Shown: one piece after another, positions 54,242 through 62,172 of the stretch | Layout: each line of letters opens with the position of its first letter | Numbering within the stretch: the stretch's first letter is position 1 | Assembly (NCBI GenBank): GCA_016709665.1 | Contig: JADJMI010000017.1 | Location: forward strand, 1-64,000 | Direction: 5' to 3' | DNA from: Betaproteobacteria bacterium | Lineage (GTDB): Bacteria > Pseudomonadota > Gammaproteobacteria > Burkholderiales > Usitatibacteraceae | Length of the DNA stretch: 64,000 nt | Translations under genes and position numbers: made by a program | Notes under the pieces: generated by a model | What the model saw: the letters and a program-made list of their open reading frames with translations, nothing else | What the model was told of the DNA's origin: nothing | Databases searched by the model: none

Positions 54242-54284
54242 CGGGTCACCGATCAACCACCCGAAAGGACATCCCGGTGACCCG
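54242..54284. repeat. 10-bp inverted repeat over the start of the excisionase-like gene
   Basis: CGGGTCACCG (54242-54251) and CGGTGACCCG (54275-54284) are exact inverted copies. The right arm contains the GTG start (54277), and the ribosome-binding site lies in the loop. A folded mRNA could hide the start codon. Confidence 0.7.
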
Positions 54285-54522
54285 CAATACACCCTCCGCG
54301 CCGTCGGACCCCGACCGCCAACGCTACCTCACCCAGCACGAACTCGCTGATCGGTGGGGCCTCTCCCCCAAGACGCTCGCCCGCTGGCGCTGCATCGGGA
54401 AGGGACCGCACTTCGCGAAGCATTCGAAGAAGGTTACCTACCCGCTCGACGGCGAAGGCGGCGTCCTCGATTGGGAACAACGCACCCTTTACCGCTCGAC
54501 TTCCGAGCGGGTCTACGCCTGA
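54277..54522 (+). CDS. small HTH (AlpA/excisionase-like) protein
   Basis: The 81-residue protein has LTQHELADRWGLSPKTLARWRCIGKGPHF, a MerR/AlpA-type HTH, and starts at GTG 54277 after CGAAAGGA. It opens the early transcription unit of the element. AlpA-like proteins act as excisionase or activator. Confidence 0.82.
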   Translation: MTRNTPSAPSDPDRQRYLTQHELADRWGLSPKTLARWRCIGKGPHFAKHSKKVTYPLDGEGGVLDWEQRTLYRSTSERVYA

Positions 54523-54532
54523 AGGAGCGCCC

Positions 54533-55015
54533 ATGAACGACCTCTTGATTATCCCGACCGATCTGCCCGAATTGTCGGTCGCCCAAATCGCCCGGCTTCC
54601 GCACGAACGGCTCCAGGAACTCGACCACTCCCTCACCGCGCTCGCGGCCTGGACCAAGCTGTTCCGCGATCGCATGACCACTGCGCTCGAACAGCGCTAC
54701 GGCGAGACGGCGCGCTCTGCCCTTGTAGAGTCGGGACGCGACTTCGGCGTCACGCACTTCGCTGATGGCCCGCTTCGCATCTCCTACGAGCTGCCCAAGC
54801 GCGTGACCTGGGACCAGAAGTGCCTGTCGGCCATCGCCAGCCGCATCTCGGCCTCCGGCGAGCGCGTTGAGGACTACATCGACGTCGAGCTGTCGGTCTC
54901 CGAATCCCGCTTCAACGGTTGGCCCTCGGTTCTCAAGGAACAGTTCGCAGGGGCCCGCACCGTCAAGGCCGGGAAGGCGAAGTTCGTCCTCGAACTTGAT
55001 AAGGAGGACGCGTAA
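54533..55015 (+). CDS. phage early protein, unknown
   Basis: The 160-residue protein has no recognised domain. It starts 10 bases after the HTH gene and its stop overlaps the start of the Sak4-like ATPase by one base. The position suggests a role in recombination or replication. Confidence 0.75.
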   Translation: MNDLLIIPTDLPELSVAQIARLPHERLQELDHSLTALAAWTKLFRDRMTTALEQRYGETARSALVESGRDFGVTHFADGPLRISYELPKRVTWDQKCLSAIASRISASGERVEDYIDVELSVSESRFNGWPSVLKEQFAGARTVKAGKAKFVLELDKEDA

Positions 55016-55818
55016 TGGCGCTTCCCATCATCTCGGCCGAAGAGCGCCTGCGTGAGAAGCACAGCGCCAAGATCGGTCTCGTGGGCCCTCCCGGGGTCGG
55101 CAAGACCTCGCAACTCAAGACCCTGCCGCCTGAGAAGACTCTCTTCGTCGACCTCGAAGCCGGGGATCTCGCGGTAAAGGACTGGCCCGGCGACACGGTG
55201 CGGCCCCGCACCTGGGGGGAGTTCCGTGATCTGGCGGTTTTCCTGGCCGGGCCACTGCCGACTGCCACAGCCGACCAAGCCTTTTCGGAGGCGCATTACC
55301 AGCACGTCTGCAATGCCTACGGCGATCCCTCGCAGCTCGCGAAGTACGAGTTCTATTTCGTGGACTCGCTCACCGTCCTCTCGCGCCTGTGCCTTGCCTG
55401 GTGCAAGACCCAGCCGCAGGCCTATTCGGAAAAGAACGGCAAGCCCGACACCCGCGGGGCGTACGGACTTCTCGCCCAGGAAATGATCACGGCACTGACC
55501 CACCTGCAGCACGTCCGCGACAAGCACGTGATCTATGTGGCGATCCTGGAAGAGAAGACCGACGACTACAACCGCCGCTACCACCAGCTGCAGTTGGAGG
55601 GCAGCAAGACGGCTCTCGAGCTTCCCGGCGTACTAGACGAAGTCATCACGCTCGCGGTCTTGAAGGCCGACGACGGCACGCCCTACCGGGCCTTCGTCAC
55701 GAGCGCTGTCAACGCCTTCGGCTACCCCAGCAAGGACCGCAGTGGTCGGCTCGATGCAATCGAGGAGCCCCATCTCGGAAAGCTCATCCGCAAGTGCCTG
55801 GGCGAGGTGCCGTCGTGA
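55015..55818 (+). CDS. RecA-like AAA ATPase (Sak4-like recombinase candidate)
   Basis: The 267-residue protein has Walker A GPPGVGKT (residues 24-31) and a Walker B-like strand (YFVDSLTVL). It matches the AAA_24 type found in phages. Close neighbours (PD-(D/E)XK nuclease, DUF669-like protein) suggest the Sak4 single-strand-annealing class, which works with an SSB and an exonuclease. That assignment is inferred. Confidence 0.8.
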   Translation: MALPIISAEERLREKHSAKIGLVGPPGVGKTSQLKTLPPEKTLFVDLEAGDLAVKDWPGDTVRPRTWGEFRDLAVFLAGPLPTATADQAFSEAHYQHVCNAYGDPSQLAKYEFYFVDSLTVLSRLCLAWCKTQPQAYSEKNGKPDTRGAYGLLAQEMITALTHLQHVRDKHVIYVAILEEKTDDYNRRYHQLQLEGSKTALELPGVLDEVITLAVLKADDGTPYRAFVTSAVNAFGYPSKDRSGRLDAIEEPHLGKLIRKCLGEVPS

Positions 55819-56042
55819 CCGAGAGCGAGTTCGTCACCTTCGAGAAATCCGCCCGCGCCACGGTGCGCCGGATTTCGGCCGAGAACACGTGGCTACGGCA
55901 CAGCCTCCTGCAACTCAAGACCCGCGTCGCTGCAATGGCAGAGCAGTTGACCGCCCTAGAGAGGCGAGCGCGGTCGCTCAAGAAGTTGCTCGGCGCCCCG
56001 ACCCCTACCCCGACATCCAAGACAGCAAGGAGCAAACGATGA
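55815..56042 (+). CDS. short helical phage protein
   Basis: The 75-residue protein is largely helical (LRHSLLQLKTRVAAMAEQLTALERRARSLKKLL) and likely a coiled coil. Both ends overlap neighbouring genes (GTGA with the ATPase gene, ATGA with the next), which supports it being real. Function unknown. Confidence 0.7.
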   Translation: MTESEFVTFEKSARATVRRISAENTWLRHSLLQLKTRVAAMAEQLTALERRARSLKKLLGAPTPTPTSKTARSKR

Positions 56043-56671
56043 ACACCAACGCATGGCAAGACTTCAACGACGCCGAACAGCAACAGGGCTTTGACCTGAT
56101 CCCGAAGGGGAGTCTCGTGCGCGTTCGCATGACCATCAAGCCGGGCGGACACGATGACCCCGCTCAGGGCTGGACAGGCGGCTACGCGACCGAGAGCTTC
56201 GACACGGGCGCGGTGTACCTCGCCTGCGAGTTCGTGGTCCTCGAAGGCCCGTTCGCCAAACGCAAGATGTGGTCGAACATCGGCCTGCACTCCCGCAAGG
56301 GCCCGACCTGGGGGCAGATGGGCCGCAGCATGATCCGCGCGATCCTCAACTCCGCGCGGAACATCCACCCGCAGGACAACGCCGCGCCGGCCGCCGCTGC
56401 TCGTCGCATCCAGGGTTTTCACGAGCTCGACGGGGTCGAGTTCCTGGCACGTGTCGATGTGGAAAAGGATGCCAAGGGCCTGGACAGGAACGTGGTGAAG
56501 CTCGCCATTGAGCCTGACCACAAGGACTACGCCGCCCTCATGGGGTCCGCCCCCCGCGTGTCCGCGCAGGCACCGGCCTCCCCGCCGTCGTACCCCTCAC
56601 CGGCAGGCCCCAGCCACCAGGCGCCCCCTCGCCCGGCCCCCGCCACCAACAAACCCGCGTGGGCGCAGTAA
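56039..56671 (+). CDS. DUF669-like phage protein, candidate SSB-like partner
   Basis: The 210-residue protein starts MNTNAWQDFNDAEQQQGFDLIPKGSLVRVRMTI and has an acidic/proline-rich tail. It resembles phage proteins next to Sak4 and nucleases, where DUF669 members are suspected single-stranded-DNA binders. The Pro-rich C-terminal 40 residues could be a protein-docking tail. Confidence 0.72.
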   Translation: MNTNAWQDFNDAEQQQGFDLIPKGSLVRVRMTIKPGGHDDPAQGWTGGYATESFDTGAVYLACEFVVLEGPFAKRKMWSNIGLHSRKGPTWGQMGRSMIRAILNSARNIHPQDNAAPAAAARRIQGFHELDGVEFLARVDVEKDAKGLDRNVVKLAIEPDHKDYAALMGSAPRVSAQAPASPPSYPSPAGPSHQAPPRPAPATNKPAWAQ

Positions 56672-56674
56672 GCC

Positions 56675-56929
56675 ATGGCGACCGAAAAGAAGTCCTACCC
56701 CGTTTGTTTCAACTCGAAGCGCCAGTACGAGGTTTGGGAGGAAGGAGCAGGGGACAGCAATCCTGGCGACAGCCGCTACTGCACTGACTGCACCGTCGCG
56801 TATCAGCGGCAAATGATCGCTCAACACCGGTGCGCGCATCCCTGCACATCGTTCTCTATCGACAAGGATGGCTTCCTCGAAGGTCGCCGGCGCGTGGAGG
56901 ACCGCGTGCGGCTGAAGGAGGCTGCGTGA
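56675..56929 (+). CDS. small cysteine-containing phage protein
   Basis: The 84-residue protein has CTDC plus two further Cys (HRCAHPC), a possible zinc-binding set. It lies three bases after the DUF669-like gene and overlaps the next gene (GTGA). Role unknown. Confidence 0.7.
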   Translation: MATEKKSYPVCFNSKRQYEVWEEGAGDSNPGDSRYCTDCTVAYQRQMIAQHRCAHPCTSFSIDKDGFLEGRRRVEDRVRLKEAA

Positions 56930-57405
56930 AATGCTGGGTCTGCCAACGCGAAGCCCGGGGGCTTGGCCACACCGACAACCGACACGGTGTGGCCGATCCT
57001 CGGCGCTACCCGATCGACTGGGTGTTCTGCTCACCCCGGTGTCAGAACGCCTTTCACGCGATGTACGGCAACTGGGTGCGAGCGAAGGACGGTGCGGCTA
57101 TCGACATCAAGGGGGGCGAGGTGATTGATCCCTCTGAAGTCGAACTCGCCGCGATGCGCTCCTGCCTCAAGTCCTTTGGCGAGGCAGCGAGCGAAATCGG
57201 CTTCGAGAAGCCCCTGGGGGCCTACACCGAGGCCGAGGCTCTGCAAGTGATCGACGCCATCGTCTCCCACTACACGGAGGCGATGGTCGAGCACCACGAG
57301 GCCACCAAGTTCCCGCCGGTACGTGGACTACCCGCCACTCCGGATCCCCTCACCGGACCCTTTGCGGATCTCAAAGACGATCTGCCCTGGGAGACGGCGC
57401 CATGA
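56926..57405 (+). CDS. phage protein with treble-clef-like cysteine motifs
   Basis: The 159-residue protein starts at GTG 56926 with CWVCQREARGLGH and CSPRCQNAFH, two Cys pairs typical of a small zinc-binding domain, then a helical tail. It is similar to phage genes of the DUF6511 kind, which I cannot verify. Overlaps the exonuclease gene (ATGA). Confidence 0.72.
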   Translation: MKCWVCQREARGLGHTDNRHGVADPRRYPIDWVFCSPRCQNAFHAMYGNWVRAKDGAAIDIKGGEVIDPSEVELAAMRSCLKSFGEAASEIGFEKPLGAYTEAEALQVIDAIVSHYTEAMVEHHEATKFPPVRGLPATPDPLTGPFADLKDDLPWETAP

Positions 57406-58139
57406 TGGACTTCAACTCCTCCTCGAGCATCTCCGGGCAGGTGATGGCCCTCGTGGATGCGGGTCTCCAAGAAGCTCGCGATCGGGAAACCGAACGGCAA
57501 TACCTCGGTGCATCTCGTCTCGGTGCTTCTTGCGAACGCGCGCTGCAGTACGAGTACGCAAAAGCGCCGGTCGATTACGGCCGCGAGACTTCCGGTCGAA
57601 TACTTCGCATCTTCGAGCGCGGTCACGTGATCGAGGACTGCATGGTCACGTGGCTCCGGGCAGCAGGGTTCGATCTTCGCACCCGAAAGACCAACGGCGA
57701 GCAGTTTGGCTTCACCGCCGCCAATGGTCGCCTGCAGGGGCATGTCGACGGTGTGATCGTCGGCGGCCCCGAGGGCTTCGCCTATCCCGCCCTCTGGGAG
57801 AACAAGTGCCTGGGGTCCAAGTCCTGGCGCGACCTCGAAAAGAATCGCCTCGCGGTCGCAAAACCCGTCTATGCCGCACAGGTGGCGCTCTATCAGGCCT
57901 ACCTCGAACTGCACGAGAACCCGGCGATCTTCACGGCCGTAAACGCCGACACGATGGAAATCTACACCGAGCTCGTGCCCTTCGACGGCGCTCTCGCCCA
58001 ACGCATGTCCGACCGGGCAGCCAAGGTGATCACGGCGACCGAGGCAGGGGAATTGCTGCCGCGCAGCTTCACCGACCAGACCCACTTCGAGTGCCGGATG
58101 TGTGCCTGGCAGGACCGCTGCTGGAGAACCCAACCATGA
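57402..58139 (+). CDS. PD-(D/E)XK nuclease, Cas4/RecB-like
   Basis: The 245-residue protein has the nuclease core GHVDGVIVGG, then ENKCLGSKSW (the E-x-K motif) and a Gln-Tyr helix (YAAQVALYQAYLEL). Cys in SCERALQ and the C-terminal CRMCAWQDRCW suggest a Cas4/AddB-like iron-sulfur cluster. In phages these act as 5'-3' exonucleases that feed Sak4-type annealing proteins. This completes the recombination set of this element. Confidence 0.85.
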   Translation: MMDFNSSSSISGQVMALVDAGLQEARDRETERQYLGASRLGASCERALQYEYAKAPVDYGRETSGRILRIFERGHVIEDCMVTWLRAAGFDLRTRKTNGEQFGFTAANGRLQGHVDGVIVGGPEGFAYPALWENKCLGSKSWRDLEKNRLAVAKPVYAAQVALYQAYLELHENPAIFTAVNADTMEIYTELVPFDGALAQRMSDRAAKVITATEAGELLPRSFTDQTHFECRMCAWQDRCWRTQP

Positions 58140-58363
58140 AACATCCCCTTTCCGTACCAGGCCCTGTCGAGCCCATGGTGGACGCCCGCCATGCCGCCCG
58201 GGCGCTGAACCTCCCCTTTCACTACTTCCTAAAGCCAGCAAGTCGGAGGCTTCACAAGATTCCGCACTACCGGATTGGCCGAACGATTCGGTTTCGGCTC
58301 TCCGAACTTCAGGTGTGGTCGACGCGCTTTCGCCAACGACCGAAGAGAGCGGGGGCGAAATGA
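58136..58363 (+). CDS. small excisionase-like HTH protein
   Basis: The 75-residue protein (VDARHAARALNLPFHYFLKPASRRLHKIPHYRIGRTIRF) has the AlpA/MerR-like winged-helix pattern used by excisionases. It overlaps both neighbours (ATGA). Likely a small DNA-binding protein. Confidence 0.72.
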   Translation: MKHPLSVPGPVEPMVDARHAARALNLPFHYFLKPASRRLHKIPHYRIGRTIRFRLSELQVWSTRFRQRPKRAGAK

Positions 58364-60620
58364 TCGACTTCAACGACGTGCGCGATGCGCCCGAACCCTC
58401 GAAGGAGGCGAAGCGAGACGAGATTCGCGCGGAATTGCTTGCGCGGCTCGACTCGGTGCTCTTCACCCTCTACCCCGCGGGTAAGAAGCGCAAGGGCATT
58501 TTCCGGATCGGGGACGTCCTCGGGAGCCCCGGCGATAGCCTCGAGGTCGTCCTCGAAGGCGAGAAGGCCGGGCTCTGGACCGATCGCGCGACCGGCCAGG
58601 GGGGCGACATTTTCGACCTCATCGCGTTACGGATAGCGGTAAATGCGGCAATCGACTTCGAGCGGGTGCTCGACGAAGCCGCCTCGATTCTCGGGCGCGC
58701 GCCCTCTACGTCCCCCAAGAAGGCGAAAGTGGCGACTGATGAGCTGGGACCGGCGACCGCCAAGTGGGATTACCTCGATGCGAGTGGGCGACTCATTGCC
58801 GTCGTCTCTCGCTACGACCCACCTGGCGGGAAGAAGGAATTCCGTCCCTGGGACGCTCGGCGCCGGAGGATGTCCCCACCCGAGCCTCGGCCTCTCTACA
58901 ACCAGCCCGGCATCGCGGCTGCGGGGAACGTCGTGCTGGTTGAAGGCGAGAAGTGCGCCGAAGCCTTGATCGCTCACGGTGTGGCCGCCACCACCGCGAT
59001 GCACGGCGCGAAGGCTCCGGTCGAGAAGACCGACTGGTCGCCGCTCTCCGGAAAGTCCGTTCTCATCTGGCCAGACCGCGACAAACCCGGCTGGGAGTAC
59101 GCCATGGCTGCTGGACAGGCGGCTCTCGCGGCAGGTGCTGCTTCGTGTGACGTCCTCCTGCCCCCAGAGGACAAACCCGAGGGTTGGGATTCGGCCGACG
59201 CCTTGACCGAGGAGTTCGATGTCGCCGGCTTCCTCGCCTCCGGACCCCGGATGTGCATCAAGCCCAGCACCGGACTACCCGCCCAGGATGCGACGGTATG
59301 GGCGACCGACGATGCCTTGGCGCTCGCCTTTACCGCGCGCTATGCCGAGGACTGGCGCTACTGCGCCGCCTGGGCCAAGTGGCTCGTCTGGACCGGGACG
59401 CACTGGAAAGCTGACGAGACGCTCCTCGTCCATCACCTGATCCGGTCGGTCTGCCGCGAGGCCGCCGTGAAGGTCGACTCCCACCGGCTCGCCGCCAAGC
59501 TGCTCGCGAGCAGCACGGTGGGCGGCGTCGAACGCCTCGCTCGCACCGACCGGCGGCACGCCTCCACGTCGGAGGAGTGGGATGCCGATCTCTTTGCACT
59601 CAACACCCCGGGCGGCGTGGTCAATCTCAAGACCGGCCGACTCCGTCCTCACGAAAGGACTGATCGCATGACGAAAATCGCAACGGCGACACCGCGGGGC
59701 TCTTGCCCCCGGTGGCACGCATTCCTGAATGACGTGACCGGCGGAGACACTGAGCTGCAGGCCTATCTGCAGCGCATGGTCGGCTACACCCTCACCGGGG
59801 CCACGACTGCCCACGCCCTCTTCTTCCTGTACGGCACCGGGGCCAACGGCAAATCGGTCTTCGTGAACACCCTGTCCACCATCCTCGGCGACTACGCCAC
59901 CAGCGCTCCCATGGACACATTCATGGAAGCTCGAGGCGACCGGCACCCCACAGATCTGGCGGGCCTTCGGGAGCGCGCTTCGTCTCATCTATCGAGACCG
60001 AACAGGGCCGACGCTGGAACGAGTCCAAGCTCAAAGCGATCACCGGAGGCGACAAGATTTCGGCGCGCTTCATGCGCCAGGACTTCTTCGAGTACCCGCC
60101 TCAATTCAAGTTGCTAATCGCCGGCAATCACAAACCGTCGATCCGCAATGTGGACGAGGCCATGAAGCGTCGCCTTCACCTAATCCCGTTCACCGTCACG
60201 ATCCCACCCGACAAGCGCGACGGCGGCCTCACCGACAAGCTCCTCGCCGAACGCGACGGGATCCTCGCCTGGGCGGTCGAAGGCTGCCTTCAGTGGCAAG
60301 ACGTGGGCCTCAAGCCCCCGGAATCCGTGGTGTCCGCGACCGAGGAGTACTTCGACGAGGAGGACGCCATCGGAGACTTCCTGGAAGAGGAAGGCCAGCG
60401 CCATGAGCAGGCGCGCGTGGCCGTGGGCGAGGTCTTCCAACGCTGGCAGGAGTGGGCCGGCAAACGCGGCGAATACGTAGGCACCAGCCGCTGGCTCGCT
60501 CAGCAACTCGCCAACCGGGGGTTCAACCGAACGCGACTGCACGCAGGCGTAAAGGCGCTCGCTGGACTCTCCCTCAAGCCCAAGGACTACGGCACGCGTC
60601 TGCCGTACCGCGACGACTGA
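58360..60620 (+). CDS. primase-helicase (D5/phage type) with one frameshift
   Basis: The protein of about 753 residues has a Toprim-like segment (VVLVEGEKCAEAL, near 190) and a D5/SF3 helicase with Walker A GTGANGKS (near 492), then RFMRQDFFEYPPQFKLLIAGNHKPSI. It would prime and unwind element DNA. One missing G near 59969-59971 breaks the frame after DLAGLR; restoring it gives GARFVSSIETEQGRRWNESKL and joins the C-terminal half, which ends at 60620. The start is ATG 58360, overlapping the upstream gene. Confidence 0.87.
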
Positions 60621-60624
60621 CCGT

Positions 60625-60721
60625 GGTGACCGAAGGTGACCTGTCTGCGGATTACTTCTTACGCCTGCGCGCGCACGCACGTAAAGAGACTCATACGTCA
60701 CGCCGGCCACCTTCGGTCACC
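60625..60721. repeat. structured region with 14-bp inverted repeat
   Basis: GGTGACCGAAGGTG (60625-60638) and CACCTTCGGTCACC (60708-60721) are exact inverted copies 69 bases apart. GGTGACC occurs twice in the left arm (60625 and 60635). Inside lies TTACG/CGTAA (60659-60663, 60680-60684) around the palindrome TGCGCGCGCA (60666-60675). It lies between the primase and RuvC genes and may be a replication origin, an operator or an RNA. Confidence 0.75.
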
Positions 60722-60748
60722 CAACCCGAACGGAAGGACCACGCAACC

Positions 60749-61212
60749 ATGAACACAACGATCCTCGCCCTCGACCTGGGCACCCACACCGGTTGGGCGC
60801 TGTACCACCGGGACGGCTCCGTCGCGAGCGGCACCGAGCACTTCAGCCGGGTCGCTTTGAGGGCGGCGGCATGCGCTACCTGCGCTTCAAGCGCTGGCTC
60901 ACCGAACTACTCGCGGCGAGCGGCGCCCTCAACGCCGTGTACTTCGAGGAGGTCCGGCGACACGCTGGTGTCGACGCAGCCCACGTCTACGGCGGACTCA
61001 TGGCCCACCTCACCGCGTGGTGTGAGCACCACAACATTCCCTACCAGGGCGTGCCGGTCGGGACGATCAAGAAGCACGCCACCGGCAAAGGCAACGCCGC
61101 CAAGGAGGAGATGCTCGCAGCCGCGTCCCGCCGTGGCCACGCGCCCGTGGACGACAACGAAGCCGACGCTCTCGCCCTCCTCCACTGGGCAGTCGAGACC
61201 CAGGAGACCTGA
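60749..61212 (+). CDS. RuvC-like Holliday-junction resolvase (one frameshift)
   Basis: The protein of about 154 residues begins MNTTILALDLGTHTGWAL, with the first RuvC Asp, and ends with the D-x-x-EADALALL signature (PVDDNEADALALL). Phage RuvC-type enzymes resolve branched DNA. One missing C at 60846-60849 breaks the frame between EHFS and GRFEGGGMRYLRFKRWL. It follows the structured repeat region. Confidence 0.85.
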
Positions 61213-61213
61213 G

Positions 61214-61426
61214 ATGCGCATTCCGGAGCAACGCTACCGCTGCCCCCTGGGGCAACTCCAGAGTGAAGCCCGCATGGACCCTGAGGCCATCAAGCGCGAG
61301 GGCTGGCGAGACCAACGCATCCTCGTGGTAAGCGACGCGGACGATCGCCTGGACTTTGTCGAGCGTGAGTTCATTCGTCGAATTGGGGAACGGCTATACG
61401 GAACGAAGGAGGGCCGCCATGGCTGA
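61214..61426 (+). CDS. small phage protein, unknown
   Basis: The 70-residue protein (MRIPEQRYRCPLGQLQ, WRDQRILVVSDADDRLDFVEREFIRRIG) begins one base after the RuvC stop. It has a charged helical C-terminal half and overlaps the next gene by 8 bases. No function recognised. Confidence 0.68.
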   Translation: MRIPEQRYRCPLGQLQSEARMDPEAIKREGWRDQRILVVSDADDRLDFVEREFIRRIGERLYGTKEGRHG

Positions 61427-61808
61427 CTGGGACAAAGCAACCGTCGACGCAAGGCTTGTGGAGGCGGTACGCACTGCACGACGACTGCCGCCCGCACGCG
61501 TGCGTGGCCACTTCAACGCATGGCCCGAGATCTTCCGGGAGGAATGGGAGACCTATGGGGTAGAGGAACCAGTTCGTCGGCCCATGCCCCCATCGCCAGA
61601 GGCCATTGATCGGATGCTCGAGACCACGCGCTGGATGCAGTGGCTGGAGGTGGAGCAGCGTCACCTCGTGTGGATGCGGGCGAAGCGCTATGGCTGGAGA
61701 GACATCTCCATCCGCTTTGCCTGCAATCGCTCGACCGCGTGGCGGCACTGGCAGCGGGCGCTGCAACAGCTTGCCGATCACCTCAACCAGCGCTTAGTCA
61801 CGCGGTAG
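61419..61808 (+). CDS. DUF6362-like phage protein
   Basis: The 129-residue protein starts MADWDKATVDARLVEAVRTARRLPP after AAGGAGGG, and ends with an HTH-like region (IRFACNRSTAWRHWQRALQQLADHL). This matches DUF6362-type phage proteins and could be a sigma-like late regulator. ATG 61419 is chosen for its ribosome-binding site; an earlier ATG in frame lacks one. Confidence 0.78.
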   Translation: MADWDKATVDARLVEAVRTARRLPPARVRGHFNAWPEIFREEWETYGVEEPVRRPMPPSPEAIDRMLETTRWMQWLEVEQRHLVWMRAKRYGWRDISIRFACNRSTAWRHWQRALQQLADHLNQRLVTR

Positions 61809-62016
61809 CATTTTGGCGCAATTGGGCAACGATCCGCGTACATCAGCAATTGCGAGCGACCATGTGCGCACTTTGCACGTGCAACAACATTGCCGATTCG
61901 CTGTAGGATTCGAGCTATCTTCTGGACAGAAGTGCGAACCCGCGAATGAGACGGGTCCTTCCTGGCCGAAGAGCCATGCGGGAGGCGCGAGCGCGGCGCT
62001 TCGCTACCGTCAGAGT

Positions 62017-62054
62017 GCAAACCTAGGTTTGCGCTGGTTTGCAGTTTGCACCCC
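62017..62054. repeat. palindrome and GTTTGC repeats
   Basis: GCAAACCTAGGTTTGC (62017-62032) is a perfect 16-base palindrome, followed by two further GTTTGCA units. The cluster of four (G)TTTGC(A) half-sites resembles operator or iteron arrays of phages. Confidence 0.65.
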
Positions 62055-62062
62055 GCCTCCCC

Positions 62063-62097
62063 AAGCCCGCCCACGACCCAATCGTCGGCGGGCTTTT
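62063..62097 (+). terminator. intrinsic terminator
   Basis: AAGCCCGCC pairs with GGCGGGCTT around a loop with CGA/TCG extension, and is followed by TTTT. It ends the early transcription unit and lies 75 bases before the methylase ATG. Confidence 0.8.
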
Positions 62098-62172
62098 CAT
62101 TTCCACGGTGTGCGCCGCTTGCGGTCCGGTCCGGGGTCCTACTCCTCCCCGGGTCGGGCCGCTTCTTTTCAA

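Larger units (their letters stand above)
61809..62172. other. intergenic region with palindrome, TTTGC repeats and terminator
   Basis: This 364-base gap holds no ORF that I recognise. It holds the palindrome and TTTGC repeats at 62017-62054 and the terminator at 62063-62097, so it separates the early unit from the methylase unit. Confidence 0.6.
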
